A stretch of DNA of 64,000 bases, taken from Caldilineaceae bacterium. GTDB lineage: Bacteria > Chloroflexota > Anaerolineae > Caldilineales > Caldilineaceae. Shown here one piece after another: positions 1-8,884 of this stretch. Location: NCBI GenBank assembly GCA_020634815.1, contig JACKBA010000016.1, positions 70,856-134,855 of the forward strand, given 5' to 3'. The translations under genes were made by a program, and so were the position numbers. The first letter of the stretch is position 1. The number at the start of each line of letters is the position of its first letter. The notes below the pieces were generated by a model. The model saw nothing but the letters and a program-made list of their open reading frames with translations, was not told where the DNA came from and made no database searches.

Positions 1-717
1 CGCGTCAATTCCCCAGATAACGTACCTTTGGTCGACTATGAAAAAGTTCTGCTGCAAGAACAATGGCGCCTTTTTTATCACTGCTACGTCTGGATTCGCC
101 TCTGCCAACTCTAGTACGGCTTTAGTATGCTCAAACCACCTCTTGCCGACTCGGTCCTCGGTAAACTTGGCCGTTTCGCCTTCAGGGAACTGGAAGATAC
201 GTCGGTAGAAAAACTTGTCGTCTTTGTGGCGTCGAACTACATCCAAGATGGCTTGTGTATACTTCTCGCGCTCGCTTTGATAAGCCTCTGTTTCAACGCT
301 GTGTTTGGGCGTTGGCTCGACCGAGCCTTGCGGTCGAAGATAGTAGAGATGCAGTATTTCCTTTTCAGCCTTCTCGATGATTCCCCGGGAGATTTTGTAC
401 ACCTCTCCGGTGCTATGGTTTGGTGGAGAATGCACAAATTGCACTGTGAGTCCTAGTCTCCGATTGATGCTTGCCAGTTCGTCGCTTATTTCTACCAGGT
501 TTTTCTCCTGCCGGTTAGCGAAAATACCAAGCGTAACGATAGCAATGATGATCAACAGAGCAAGACCAAGAATTCCGGAAAGAGTCGCTCTTGCAGGTGT
601 ATCGAAAAAAGGAGACGAGATTGCTTCGAGGATGGGCCCTATTAGAATACCGAACACAATGGAGGATATCGCGATAAGGACTTCTATCCTGGCGGAGCGC
701 TTGAGTTTGGCAAGCAT
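1..717 (-). CDS. Two-helix membrane protein with a C-terminal cytoplasmic domain, cut by the window edge
   Basis: The frame is open from ATG at 717 to base 1, so 239 codons are visible and the C-terminus is missing. The start is supported by a near-perfect Shine-Dalgarno AAAGGAGG at 727-734, nine bases upstream. Residues 12-32 and 44-66 are hydrophobic and look like two membrane helices. They are followed by a short coiled stretch and a soluble domain rich in charged residues, with phrases such as EKAEKEILHLYYLRP and NFFIVDQRYVIWGID. The spacing of these strands faintly recalls phospholipase D-like sensor domains, but I see no HKD motif in the visible part. Function is unknown. It lies downstream of the STAND gene on the same strand, 319 bases away, so it may be functionally linked to it (inference). 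Confidence 0.75.
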   Translation of the reverse strand, partial: MLAKLKRSARIEVLIAISSIVFGILIGPILEAISSPFFDTPARATLSGILGLALLIIIAIVTLGIFANRQEKNLVEISDELASINRRLGLTVQFVHSPPNHSTGEVYKISRGIIEKAEKEILHLYYLRPQGSVEPTPKHSVETEAYQSEREKYTQAILDVVRRHKDDKFFYRRIFQFPEGETAKFTEDRVGKRWFEHTKAVLELAEANPDVAVIKKAPLFLQQNFFIVDQRYVIWGIDA

Positions 718-1036
718 GACCCTCGACCTCCTTTGCGTACAGTTTCTCGTGTATCTGCATCATAAGCCTAACCAGGCTTTATCGAGCACTTTGCTGCATA
801 TGGTCGAGGCCTGGGATGATGTGACGCACTGCTGAATCGTAGGATATTATCGAAGCTTTGGTCAAGATTATCGATCAGGCTGATTGAATCGACAATCTCG
901 ATTTTCACGCAGAGAGAGTCACCGGTTCCAGCCTGAGGATCTGCAGTTGCATGCGGTGATCGTGCCAGTACAGTCGGCGCCGGCGACTGGTGAATCATCA
1001 CTTCATCTTGTCATCCTCTCATAGCCATATCCCCAC
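718..1036. other. Intergenic region between the STAND gene and the membrane protein
   Basis: I see no gene here. The AT content is higher than in the flanks. A TATGAT box on the minus strand at 759-764 could serve the membrane protein gene, but no good -35 box precedes it. Confidence 0.4.
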
Positions 1037-3811
1037 TCACTCCTCAATCAAAAACCGCCGTCGTTCTTCCTCCGTAAAGATCGGCGGGTCGCGCTGGATG
1101 CGGCGGGCGGCTTCGGCGAGCAGGTCGTCGATGCTGGCAAGCCAGAGCATAGCGGTTTTGTCGGTGCTGGCGGTGACGACGAAGCGGCCATCGGGGCTGA
1201 AGGCCGCGGACGTGACCCAGGCCGTATGGCCCTGGAGTTGGCGGAACTCGTGGTCGGAGGTGGCATCCCAGATGTGTGCGGTCTTGTCGGCGCTGGCGGT
1301 GACGACGGTGCGGCCATCGGGGCTGAAGGCCGCCGAGAAGACACTGCCCGTGTGGCCCTGGAGTTGGCGGAGTTCGTGACCGGTCTGTGCGTCCCAGAGG
1401 CGTGCAGTCTTGTCGTGGCTGACGGTGACGACGGTGCGGCCATCGGGGCTGAAGGTCGCGGACAGGAGACTGGCCGTGTGGCCGTCGAGTTGGCGGACTT
1501 CGTGGCCGGTCTGTGCGTCCCAGAGGCGTGCGGTCATGTCGGCGCTGGCGGTGACAACGGTGCGGCCATCGGGGCTGAACGCGGTGGATGTGACGATTTT
1601 CGTGTGACCCTGGAGTTGGCGGAGTTCGTGGCCGGTCTGTGCGTCCCAGAGGCGTGCGGTTTTGTCGGCGCTGGCGGTGACGACAGTGCGTCCATCGGGG
1701 CTGAAGACGGCGGACGTGACCCTGTCCGTGTGGCCCTGGAATTGGTGGAGTTGGCGTCCGGTCTGAACGTCCCAGAGGCGTGCGGTCTGGTCGTCGCTGG
1801 CGGTGACGACGGTGCGGCCATCCGGGCTGAAGGTTGCGGACCAGACACTGTCCGTGTGGCGGGAACGGGGAAGACTCATGCACCAGGAGGTTGCCTCGTC
1901 CGCTGCGCGCTGCAGCGCATTCTGCGCCATGACCTCGGCCGGTTCGCCGTGGCGTAGGGTAGTCAGCACGGCTTCCCTTGCCAACAGCAAGGCGCGGCTG
2001 CCAGAACGGTCCTCGGGGCGTGCCAGTTCGGTGAGGGCAAAGTTGGCAAGCTGGCGGGCGATGGCCTTGCGGCTGTTGCGTTCGGCGCGCTCCTTGGCTT
2101 GGCGTAGTTCTTCCTCTTGGCGTTGGCGCTCGGCTTCCTGGGCGGCTCGGTGGGCGCACGATGCTTCGATGTAGGCGCGTTCGTCGGCTCTCCAGCCGTC
2201 GGGGCGCTGCGCCAACCAGCGCTCGGCCTCGGCCAGGATGCCGCCGGCGAGCAGCGTGCCGGGGTCGGTGCGGTTGCGTTCCCAATCGGCCAGGTACCCG
2301 GCCAGGCGGCGGCGCCAGAGCAGGAATTCCTGGTTGTCGGCCAGACAGGCGCGCAGGCGCGGCCACTCGCGCAGGAGGGCCTCGTGGACGACTTCGACGG
2401 TGGGGTTGCCGTCGGCGTCGACGTCGGTGACGACGAGGCGGTCGTCCGCCAGACGGCGGGCCAGGTCGTGGAGGGCGGCGGGCAGGTCGGCCAGGCGCAC
2501 GCGCTGGCGCACGTAGTCGACGCCTTCGTCGCGCGGCGTGACCTGGACGAGGGCGACGAAGAGGTCGGGCAGGCGCGCCTGGTCCCCGGCGTCGAGCCTG
2601 GTGTACTGGCGCTCGGCGTAGTTGGCGATGGCGCCGCCCACGCCGTGGATATCGCTATAGGCGGTGCGGGTGAGTTGGCCGGCGGCGTCCTGGCGGCTCC
2701 ACAGTTCGGTGAGGGCGAACTGGAGGAGCGGGAGCTGGCCGGGCTGGGCGTCGAGGTCGCCAAGAATGGTGTCGACCAGGTCGTCGTCCTCGAAGCGGCG
2801 GCCGGCGCGGGCGGCGGGCTGCTCGATGGCGCGGCGCAGGTCGGCGCGGCCCATGCGCAGGAGGTTGGTCCAGCCGCGGTCGGCGAGCGGGCCAAGCAGG
2901 GCGTGCTCCTGGAGATAGCCGGTGAAGTCGGCGCGCAGGGTGAGGATCTGGACGAGCCAGGGCAGGTGCTCGGCCAGGGCGGCAAGGGCGGCGGCAAAGG
3001 CGGTGTGGCCGTCGGTGGTGGGGCGGTCGCTGGTTGGGTGGTCGTCGCCGGTGGGCTGGTAGGTGAAGAACTCCTCGAATTGGTCGGCGACGAGGAGGGC
3101 GCGGTCGATGGATTGGTGGTGGCGCCAGGCGGTCAGGGCGTCGAGCAGTGGCTGCGGGTCGCTGTGCGCCGCAGCGGCCAACGTGCGGGCGCGATCGACA
3201 CGGGCGAAGGGGTCGATGCCGGGCTCGGCGGCGCCGATGAACTCGTAGGCCAGGGTGAGCAGCGGGTCGCGTGAGGGCTTGAAGATGATCACGGGCCATG
3301 TTTCGCTGCCGGGCAGTCTGCCGGCAGCCAGGGCCGCGGCCAGGCCGGCGCGCACGAGGGAGGATTTGCCCGATCCCGATGCGCCGACGAGGGCGATGAA
3401 GTTGGTCTCCTGGATTTTGGCGAGCAGCTTGTCGACATCGGCCTCGCGGCCGAAGTAGTTGCGGGCGTGGGCCAGGTCGAAGGGTTCGAGGCCGCGGTAG
3501 GGGTTGGGGAGATCGGGCAGGGCGGGGCCGGCACCGGCCAGCCAGGCGGTGACTTCGGCGCAGGCGGCGCGCAGGGCGGTGTTCTGCGGCTTCTCTTCGG
3601 CGGCGCAGGCGGCCAGGTCGCCGAGGCGGCCGGCGCGTTCGGACCAATGGACAAGGTCGTGGATCTGCGCGGTCAGGGTGGTGTCGCCGCGCGTGAGGGC
3701 GTCGTAGTGCTCCTCGAGGCAGGTGTGCACAAGCTGGCGTAGCTCGTCACGGCTGAAGGCGGCGAGCAGGGCCTGGCAGAATTGGTCGAGCAGCGGGCCG
3801 GGTAGCTGCAT
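1037..3811 (-). CDS. EAD1-STAND NTPase-WD40 repeat protein
   Basis: A large signalling or defence-type ATPase. With the start at 3811 it has 924 residues. Residues about 5-85 resemble effector-associated domain 1 (EAD1), an adaptor that recruits effectors. A novel-STAND NTPase core follows, with the entry phrase NPYRGLEPF, Walker A GASGSGKSS at 143-151 and Walker B LLVADQFEEFF near 239-249. A charged linker and six WD40 repeats form the C-terminal sensor. STAND proteins oligomerise when the sensor binds a ligand, and in bacteria many act in antiphage or conflict systems; that role here is inference. An in-frame start at 3889 exists, but it would translate intergenic repeat DNA, so I prefer ATG 3811, which sits directly before EAD1. 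No EAD1-bearing effector partner is visible in the window. Confidence 0.85.
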   Translation of the reverse strand: MQLPGPLLDQFCQALLAAFSRDELRQLVHTCLEEHYDALTRGDTTLTAQIHDLVHWSERAGRLGDLAACAAEEKPQNTALRAACAEVTAWLAGAGPALPDLPNPYRGLEPFDLAHARNYFGREADVDKLLAKIQETNFIALVGASGSGKSSLVRAGLAAALAAGRLPGSETWPVIIFKPSRDPLLTLAYEFIGAAEPGIDPFARVDRARTLAAAAHSDPQPLLDALTAWRHHQSIDRALLVADQFEEFFTYQPTGDDHPTSDRPTTDGHTAFAAALAALAEHLPWLVQILTLRADFTGYLQEHALLGPLADRGWTNLLRMGRADLRRAIEQPAARAGRRFEDDDLVDTILGDLDAQPGQLPLLQFALTELWSRQDAAGQLTRTAYSDIHGVGGAIANYAERQYTRLDAGDQARLPDLFVALVQVTPRDEGVDYVRQRVRLADLPAALHDLARRLADDRLVVTDVDADGNPTVEVVHEALLREWPRLRACLADNQEFLLWRRRLAGYLADWERNRTDPGTLLAGGILAEAERWLAQRPDGWRADERAYIEASCAHRAAQEAERQRQEEELRQAKERAERNSRKAIARQLANFALTELARPEDRSGSRALLLAREAVLTTLRHGEPAEVMAQNALQRAADEATSWCMSLPRSRHTDSVWSATFSPDGRTVVTASDDQTARLWDVQTGRQLHQFQGHTDRVTSAVFSPDGRTVVTASADKTARLWDAQTGHELRQLQGHTKIVTSTAFSPDGRTVVTASADMTARLWDAQTGHEVRQLDGHTASLLSATFSPDGRTVVTVSHDKTARLWDAQTGHELRQLQGHTGSVFSAAFSPDGRTVVTASADKTAHIWDATSDHEFRQLQGHTAWVTSAAFSPDGRFVVTASTDKTAMLWLASIDDLLAEAARRIQRDPPIFTEEERRRFLIEE
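1133..1888 (-). repeat. Six 126-bp tandem repeats encoding WD40 blades
   Basis: Each unit encodes about 42 residues with the core FSPDGRTVVTAS and a TARLWD-type ending. The units are nearly identical in DNA as well as protein, which suggests recent duplication or gene conversion. Confidence 0.85.
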
Positions 3812-3876
3812 GGCGGTGTCGAGGTTGGGTGGGTTGATGGTTGATTGGAGGGTATTGTACGGCGGATTGGGGGAAA

Positions 3877-4069
3877 GGGCAATGGTCAATGGGCAACGGT
3901 CAATGGTTAATTGTCAATCGGGGGTGGTTGGGTGACGAGATGACAAGATGAGGGGGTGAGAAGATGTTGGGGGAGGGAGGGACGAATTGTTGATGGAGGG
4001 ATTGCTAATTGTTAATTGCTGATGCTGCCGATCATCCCCTCATCTTGTCATCTTGTCATCGGCTATTGC
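3877..4069. repeat. Interspersed repeat family A, copy 1
   Basis: Tandem variants of CAATGGTCAATGGGCAACGG are followed by purine-rich DNA, then TGATTGTTAATTG-like words, then CCCCTCATCTTGTCATC. The GATGACAAGATGAGGGG arm near 3944 is the reverse complement of the CCCCTCATCTTGTCATC arm near 4034, so the unit can fold as a large stem-loop. Related copies lie at 4428, 10588, 11670 and 50085. Confidence 0.75.
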
Positions 4070-4116
4070 TCCGCGGCTATCAGGCGTCGCATCTAGCGGT
4101 CAGTTGAAAAAGTTGC

Positions 4117-4365
4117 TTAGAGGCTGTTGAACCAACCGGCCAGCAGGGCTTTGCGCTGCGCGGGCGGGGCCGCGATGAACGCGTCGATCGTCTGTTGCGA
4201 GACGACGTGGATCGATTCGGCGACGCCACCCACCCAGCAATGGATCAGGTGCGCGCCGCAGTTGGTGCACGTTCCTACGGTGTATTCGGCGCCGCCTCCC
4301 TGCCCGATGTCGGCGATGTGCGGGTCGGGGTGGCGTTCGAATTGTTGGGCTGCACAACAGGGCAT
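4117..4365 (-). CDS. Small cysteine-rich protein with a CxxC pair
   Basis: This 82-residue protein starts at ATG 4365, preceded by AAGGAG at a spacing of about ten bases. It begins MPCCAAQQFERH and carries a CTNCG motif near residue 33 plus another cysteine in HCWVGG, a pattern that suggests a small zinc- or metal-binding fold. The C-terminal half is amphipathic helix. I do not recognise a family. It stands alone between two copies of repeat family A. Confidence 0.65.
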   Translation of the reverse strand: MPCCAAQQFERHPDPHIADIGQGGGAEYTVGTCTNCGAHLIHCWVGGVAESIHVVSQQTIDAFIAAPPAQRKALLAGWFNSL

Positions 4366-4427
4366 GGGCCTGGTCTCCTTTGTCGTGAGGCGGCTGTCTG
4401 TGTCCTGGTCGAGATTATGGATCGGAG

Positions 4428-4690
4428 TGAGGGAAAGGGCAATTGTGTTTGATGGGAGAGAGAATACCAATGGTCAATGGGCAACGGTCAATGGTCAATT
4501 GTTAATGAGGGTGGGGGGGGGTGAGGGGATGAGGGGATGAAAAGAAGGACGAATTGTTGATGGATGAATTGCTGATTGTTGATTGTTGATGACGCCGATC
4601 ACTCCCTCATCTCGTCACCTTGTCATCCCCTCATCCTGTCATCTTGTCACCTTGTCACCTTGTCACCTTGTCATCCCCTCATCCTGCCAC
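4428..4690. repeat. Interspersed repeat family A, copy 2
   Basis: This copy has the same order of words as copy 1, with an extended run of CCTTGTCAC and CCCTCATC variants near 4610-4685. It fills most of the gap between the two flanking minus-strand genes. Confidence 0.75.
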
Positions 4691-4747
4691 CACCGCCAGT
4701 GGCAGGGCGCGGGCGTGTGCGATTGCCCGGCATGCGCTACGGGCGTT

Positions 4748-5110
4748 TCAGAGAATCCCGAGCGAGCGGAACAGGGTGATCAGAAGGGCGATCAGAAGTG
4801 CCGCACCGATGAAGGCAATGGGCCAGATGTTGCCGATGAGCCATGCGGCAAGGCCGACTTTGTAGCCCAGGGATTCCAGTTTGGCCTTCAGTTCTCCAAC
4901 GGAGGGCTCGGTCAACGTGCTGCCGTCGGGAAAGAGAAGCGTGGGTACGCTCTCATTGCCGTCATTGATCGCACGCACGCGAGCGGCGGCCGCGCTGTCC
5001 TGGTGAATGTCAATGTAGTCAAAGTGGACCTTCGATTGTGTGAGCAGCCCTTTGACCGGTCCGAGGGCCGGGCAGGCTGGGTGACCGTAGAGAATGATGG
5101 CGTCCGGCAT
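4748..5110 (-). CDS. Glutaredoxin-like protein with a C-terminal membrane anchor
   Basis: Of 120 residues, positions 1-80 form a thioredoxin-fold glutaredoxin domain: the strand AIILYGH, a CPAL active site with Cys13, and the cis-proline loop SVPTLLF with Pro56. The second active-site cysteine is absent, so this is a monothiol type. Residues about 86-113 form one transmembrane helix that would tether the domain to the membrane. The start is supported by GAGGAGGGG upstream of ATG 5110. Likely roles are thiol-disulphide exchange or deglutathionylation at the membrane (inference). Confidence 0.85.
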   Translation of the reverse strand: MPDAIILYGHPACPALGPVKGLLTQSKVHFDYIDIHQDSAAAARVRAINDGNESVPTLLFPDGSTLTEPSVGELKAKLESLGYKVGLAAWLIGNIWPIAFIGAALLIALLITLFRSLGIL

Positions 5111-5187
5111 GTGTTCCCCTCCTCATGCCCTGTGGTACGTGCCGCACCGAGGGCGGCTTCGATGCCGAGTGCAGCCCCTGCCGTACG

Positions 5188-6513
5188 TTATTCCTCCATG
5201 CGCTCCAGCGGCGGATTCCGCCACTTGCCTTCCAGCGCCGCGGCTTGCGGCCAGTAGAGGCGCATGACGACGGAGAAGGGGCCCGTGGGCGCAGGGAGCC
5301 AGTTGGCTTCGCGCGCCTGGCCGGGGGATTCGTTCTGGATCAGCAGGGTGATCCCGCCATCGTCATCGCGGTTCAAGTCCGGCAGCATCGTCGAGTTGAG
5401 CAGGTAGCGGTCAATGGGATTGGCGACGAGCAGGCTGGCAGGCTGCTCGTACATGGTCAGCGACCAGAAGGCGTGGACGGGGGGCAACTGGCCCGGCGCA
5501 AAGTGCAGGATGTAGCGGTTGGCGCCGTTCAGCGGCCGGCCGGTGCTGTCCGTGTAGTAGACCGGATACATGGCCTCCTCTTTTGTGTTCCCGTAGATGC
5601 CGAGGGCGGCGGCCAGCATGCGATAGGCGTAGTTGTTCTTCAGGAACGCACGCGTGCCAAAGATATCACCAGAGGCGAGTTTGCCCGTTGCGGCCTGCTG
5701 CTTCAGGCGATCCGCTTCCGCCCAGGCGTCGGCCATGCCCGCTTCGATAGCCTGCCGCGTCTCGGGCGTGAGCTTGTCGACGTCGAAGGGCCGGCCCGCG
5801 CCGACGCGGATGGTGGCGAAGCGGGCCATGAGTTCTTGCTCCGAGGGGTGAGGCGGGGCGAATTGCAGGTAGAAGTTCAGGAGCTTGAAGAAGTCGAGCG
5901 ATGTCCGCTGGGTGACGGGCGTCAGCGGCTTGGGGAAGTTGATCGCCGGCGCGGGCTGCGGTGCGGGCTCGCCGAGGAAGGTCGACAGCGGCTGGACGGC
6001 ATATTGGGCCTGGATCTGCTTGACGGTTTCGAGGTCGCCCGGATTGTAGAGCTGCGTTCGCACGATGCCCATCGCAAGCTCCGTCTCGCAATAGACTGCC
6101 TTCGTGATGCCCGCGGGCGTCTCCCCGCGCCAGCCCGGACCGGCGATGAGGAAGCTGCCGCCGTCATTGCCGGTCGTGCGGCTGCCGAGGTAGTCGAAGT
6201 TGTGGGTGTAGAGGTCCACCAACTGGAGGCTCCAATAGCGCTCGCCGGCGATGGGCGGCGCGGTGAAGACGATGGGTTCCGCGCGCAGGTCCAGGCCGAT
6301 GAAAGAATAGGGCGTGTCCGAGTTGGGCGTCTGGACGGCCGTGTCCTCGGGCGTGAAGACCTGGGCAATGTTGCGGAGATGGTTCCACGGCGCTTTGTAT
6401 TCGGGATCGGCTTGATCGACGAAGTAGGCGTATTGTATGCGGGCGTTGTCCACAATGGGGAAGCCGTAGATGTAGGCCTCCTTGGCGATGGTTCTCAGCT
6501 CTGTGGCTTGCAT
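5188..6513 (-). CDS. DUF1254/DUF1214 domain protein
   Basis: This 441-residue protein has the DUF1254 domain at about 5-130 (AYIYGFPIVDN, NSDTPYSF, ERYWSLQLVD) and the DUF1214 domain in the C-terminal third (NRYILHFAPGQLPPVHAFWSLTMY). The two domains normally occur together, and no enzymatic activity is established for the family. There is no obvious signal peptide, although many homologues are exported. An AAGGAAAGG sequence precedes ATG 6513. It is monocistronic or loosely grouped with the upstream minus-strand membrane genes. Confidence 0.9.
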   Translation of the reverse strand: MQATELRTIAKEAYIYGFPIVDNARIQYAYFVDQADPEYKAPWNHLRNIAQVFTPEDTAVQTPNSDTPYSFIGLDLRAEPIVFTAPPIAGERYWSLQLVDLYTHNFDYLGSRTTGNDGGSFLIAGPGWRGETPAGITKAVYCETELAMGIVRTQLYNPGDLETVKQIQAQYAVQPLSTFLGEPAPQPAPAINFPKPLTPVTQRTSLDFFKLLNFYLQFAPPHPSEQELMARFATIRVGAGRPFDVDKLTPETRQAIEAGMADAWAEADRLKQQAATGKLASGDIFGTRAFLKNNYAYRMLAAALGIYGNTKEEAMYPVYYTDSTGRPLNGANRYILHFAPGQLPPVHAFWSLTMYEQPASLLVANPIDRYLLNSTMLPDLNRDDDGGITLLIQNESPGQAREANWLPAPTGPFSVVMRLYWPQAAALEGKWRNPPLERMEE

Positions 6514-6697
6514 GGGGTTGCCTTTCCTTTCTCGTCTTCAAAGCGGGTCAATATCAGTGCCGGGGGCATATGGACAACTCCTCCCGCTACAGGCTATTTA
6601 CCCGCCACGCACTCGTCTCACAGGTCAGGCGTCTCGCCTGTCACCTGGCCACTCACGGAAAACAACGCAGACAGGTCGGTTACACGTGGGCGCAAAC

Positions 6698-7243
6698 TCA
6701 GGATACAGCCATCTCAGACGCCACGCGCGCACGACCCAAGAAGGCGAAGAAGGTGAGTACGGCCGCGGTGATCCAGGCGCCAGTGGCAAAGGGCATTGTC
6801 ACGTACAGCGCAAGGAGCACCCCCGCGCTGACGAGCACGCCGGCGAGCACGTAGAACATCTTCATGCCGTAGAGGGTCACGAAGGGCAGGTAGTGGGCTC
6901 CCAGGACGATCATGAATGCGGGATAGAACCATTCGAGCCGATAGAGTGCGGCCGCTGTGACCAACAGCAGAGATAGCGGCAGCACAAACGCTGCTTGCAT
7001 CCCTAATGCGTTCAGCGGGTTCTCTTTGGAGACGCCGGCGCGGTGGCCAATCAGGAGCAGGCCGAGTTTCGTGAGTGGGAAGATGAAGAACCCGGCGACG
7101 ACGAGCAGCGCTATCGCCCAGCGTTCGCTTCCCCAAGTAGCCAGCACCGCAGAGGCGAACCAGAGAATTGCGGAGACAAGTTGCCCCATGAAGCCGCCCA
7201 GCATGCCATGCCGCATGTCGCGTTGCGCCTCTTCGACTGTCAT
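6698..7243 (-). CDS. Four- to five-helix integral membrane protein (DUF7010-like)
   Basis: A 181-residue polytopic protein beginning MTVEEAQRDMRHGMLGG, with hydrophobic helices around residues 18-38, 42-62, 80-100, 105-130 and 135-172. The phrases FPAFMIVLGAHYLPF-like and LYGMKMFYV match my memory of the uncharacterised DUF7010 family. ATG 7243 follows CAGGAG at good spacing. A longer in-frame reading upstream crosses the aquaporin gene and is not real. It ends a two-gene unit with the aquaporin, 23 bases apart. Function unknown. Confidence 0.75.
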   Translation of the reverse strand: MTVEEAQRDMRHGMLGGFMGQLVSAILWFASAVLATWGSERWAIALLVVAGFFIFPLTKLGLLLIGHRAGVSKENPLNALGMQAAFVLPLSLLLVTAAALYRLEWFYPAFMIVLGAHYLPFVTLYGMKMFYVLAGVLVSAGVLLALYVTMPFATGAWITAAVLTFFAFLGRARVASEMAVS

Positions 7244-7266
7244 CCGCAATTCTCCTGTCCGGCTAC

Positions 7267-7968
7267 CTACGCTGTGCTCGGCTCTTTGGCGATGAGGCGA
7301 TACAAGACGGCGCCGAGAATGCCGCCGACGATAGGCGCCACCCAGAAGAGCCAGAGTTGCTCGATGGCCCAGCCGCCCACATACACGGCGACGCCGGTGC
7401 TGCGCGCCGGGTTGACGGAGGCGTTTGTCACCGGGATGAGGAACAAGTGGATGAGGGTCAGGCTCAGGCCGATGGCAATGCCCGCAAAGCCTTTGGGCGC
7501 GCGTGCGTCGGTCGCCCCCATGATGACGAAGAGAAAGGCCATGGTCATGACGACCTCGGCGATGGCAGCGGACATGAGGGCGTAGCCACCCAGCGAATGC
7601 TCGCCGTAGCCGTTGGCGGCGAACCCATTGGAGAGGCTGAATCCTGCGGCGCCGCTGGCGACCAGATAGAGGACGCCGCCTGCGGCGATGCCGCCCAGGA
7701 CCTGCGCTACGATGTAGGGCAGCAGATCTCTGGCGGGGAATCGACCGCCGGCCCACAGGCCAAAGGTGACGGCCGGGTTGATGTGACAGCCGGAGATATG
7801 ACCGATGGCGTAGGCCATGGTCAGAACGGTGAGGCCAAAGGCGAGGCTGACGCCAAGTAAGCCGATGCCGATATTGGGAATCCCAGCGGCCAATACGGCG
7901 GAGCCACAGCCGGCGAGAACCAGCCAGAAGGTCCCGATGAATTCCGCCCCATATTTCTTGAAGTCCAT
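7267..7968 (-). CDS. aqpZ: Aquaporin Z, water channel
   Basis: This 233-residue six-helix major intrinsic protein carries both NPA boxes: HINPAVTFG with NPA at 64-66 and NASVNPARSTG with NPA at 186-188 followed by the selectivity-filter Arg189. The C-terminal GGWAIEQLWLFWVAPIVGG stretch is typical of the AqpZ branch rather than GlpF glycerol channels. It would mediate rapid water flux across the cytoplasmic membrane. The DUF7010-like membrane gene follows 23 bases downstream and may be cotranscribed. Confidence 0.95.
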   Translation of the reverse strand: MDFKKYGAEFIGTFWLVLAGCGSAVLAAGIPNIGIGLLGVSLAFGLTVLTMAYAIGHISGCHINPAVTFGLWAGGRFPARDLLPYIVAQVLGGIAAGGVLYLVASGAAGFSLSNGFAANGYGEHSLGGYALMSAAIAEVVMTMAFLFVIMGATDARAPKGFAGIAIGLSLTLIHLFLIPVTNASVNPARSTGVAVYVGGWAIEQLWLFWVAPIVGGILGAVLYRLIAKEPSTA

Positions 7969-8212
7969 GGTTTTCTCCTATGCGCTGTTAATTGGATGTA
8001 TCAGTTAACGCAACGTGCGTTCAACGAAAAGTACGCTCAATGAAAAGGCGAGACACGTCAAACCGGAGAAACAGTTTGCCCATACAGACCGACAGAATGC
8101 CCACTGACAGATTCTGAGATGCAAACGGCAACAGTTTACCCGCGCAGCCGAGGATAAGGCAACTGCGTAAAATCTGCCCTGGAGCTGCCTCAGGGTTTGG
8201 GTGGGGAGATAT

Positions 8213-8884
8213 TTAAGGGTTCAGAATCAGAGATTCCGCCAGTGCCTGGAGGTCGCGCACAAAGTCGGCCGGATCAGGTGGCGAGATCCACTTGATCGCT
8301 GCCCAGTCATCGTGTGACGCCGAATCGAGCACGCGCGCCACTTCGATGGGGAAGATTCCGGCTGCTTTGCTGTCGGCGTTCGAGATGGCCGAACCGAGCG
8401 GCAACTGCATCTTTGAGCAGAAGCCCCAAATGTCGGCGAAGTCCTTGGGATCGGTGCGGTCAACTAGCGCCGTGACTTTGTTGGCCAGAATATTCTCGGC
8501 GCTATCCAGCCGGCCCAATTGAGGATGCAACCAAACTTCGCCGGTGTGCGCAGGTACGTCGTTGATCATCTCGATCTTGAGCGCAGTTCCGGCCTGCGTC
8601 ACGGTGAGGCGCACAAACCGCGATTCGCGCAGGGTCACCGCAACCGTCCACTCTGACCTATGCGCCAACGCTTCGATCACACGGCTTGCCCACAACGCAA
8701 AGCCGTTGTCGTCGTTGACGAACAGATCGAGATCGTCGGAAAAGCGGTGCTGGAGATAGCCGCGCGAGCTTGCCGTGCCACCGCTCAAGTAGAAGCCAGT
8801 GTCGAGCGCGTTGACGAGTTGGAGCACAGCATCCTGGAGCGGGTAGAGCGTCTCAAAGTAGAACGAAGGAGCAAAGGACGCCAT
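8213..8884 (-). CDS. AbiEii/MenT-type nucleotidyltransferase, putative toxin
   Basis: A 223-residue protein with the nucleotidyltransferase signature LSGGTASSRGYLQHR followed by SDDLDLFV, i.e. GG, G/S and the DxD metal pair near residues 52-55. A second acidic strand, ALKIEMIND, supplies the third carboxylate. The downstream phrases ILANKVTALVDRTDPKDFADIW are typical of AbiEii-like proteins, several of which are toxins that modify tRNA ends. Its ATG overlaps the stop of the upstream gene by one base (TAATG), the coupling expected of an antitoxin-toxin pair. The toxin role is inference from family and context. Confidence 0.85.
   Translation of the reverse strand: MASFAPSFYFETLYPLQDAVLQLVNALDTGFYLSGGTASSRGYLQHRFSDDLDLFVNDDNGFALWASRVIEALAHRSEWTVAVTLRESRFVRLTVTQAGTALKIEMINDVPAHTGEVWLHPQLGRLDSAENILANKVTALVDRTDPKDFADIWGFCSKMQLPLGSAISNADSKAAGIFPIEVARVLDSASHDDWAAIKWISPPDPADFVRDLQALAESLILNP

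Noticed and set aside
1133..1888. Regular direct repeats that could be taken for a CRISPR array or satellite
   Set aside because: The 126-bp period keeps an open frame and encodes WD40 blades with the expected WD and GH landmarks.
2117..3274. Long antisense open frame across the STAND gene
   Set aside because: It has low-complexity Gly/Val/Ala composition typical of GC-rich shadow frames; the minus strand encodes a complete recognisable protein.
3812..3889. N-terminal extension of the STAND protein to 3889
   Set aside because: The extra 26 codons translate repeat-like DNA and precede the EAD1 domain without any family support.
5125..6756. 543-codon plus-strand frame opposite the DUF1254 gene
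   Set aside because: The opposite strand encodes a clear family member with a ribosome site; the plus frame has no recognisable domain.
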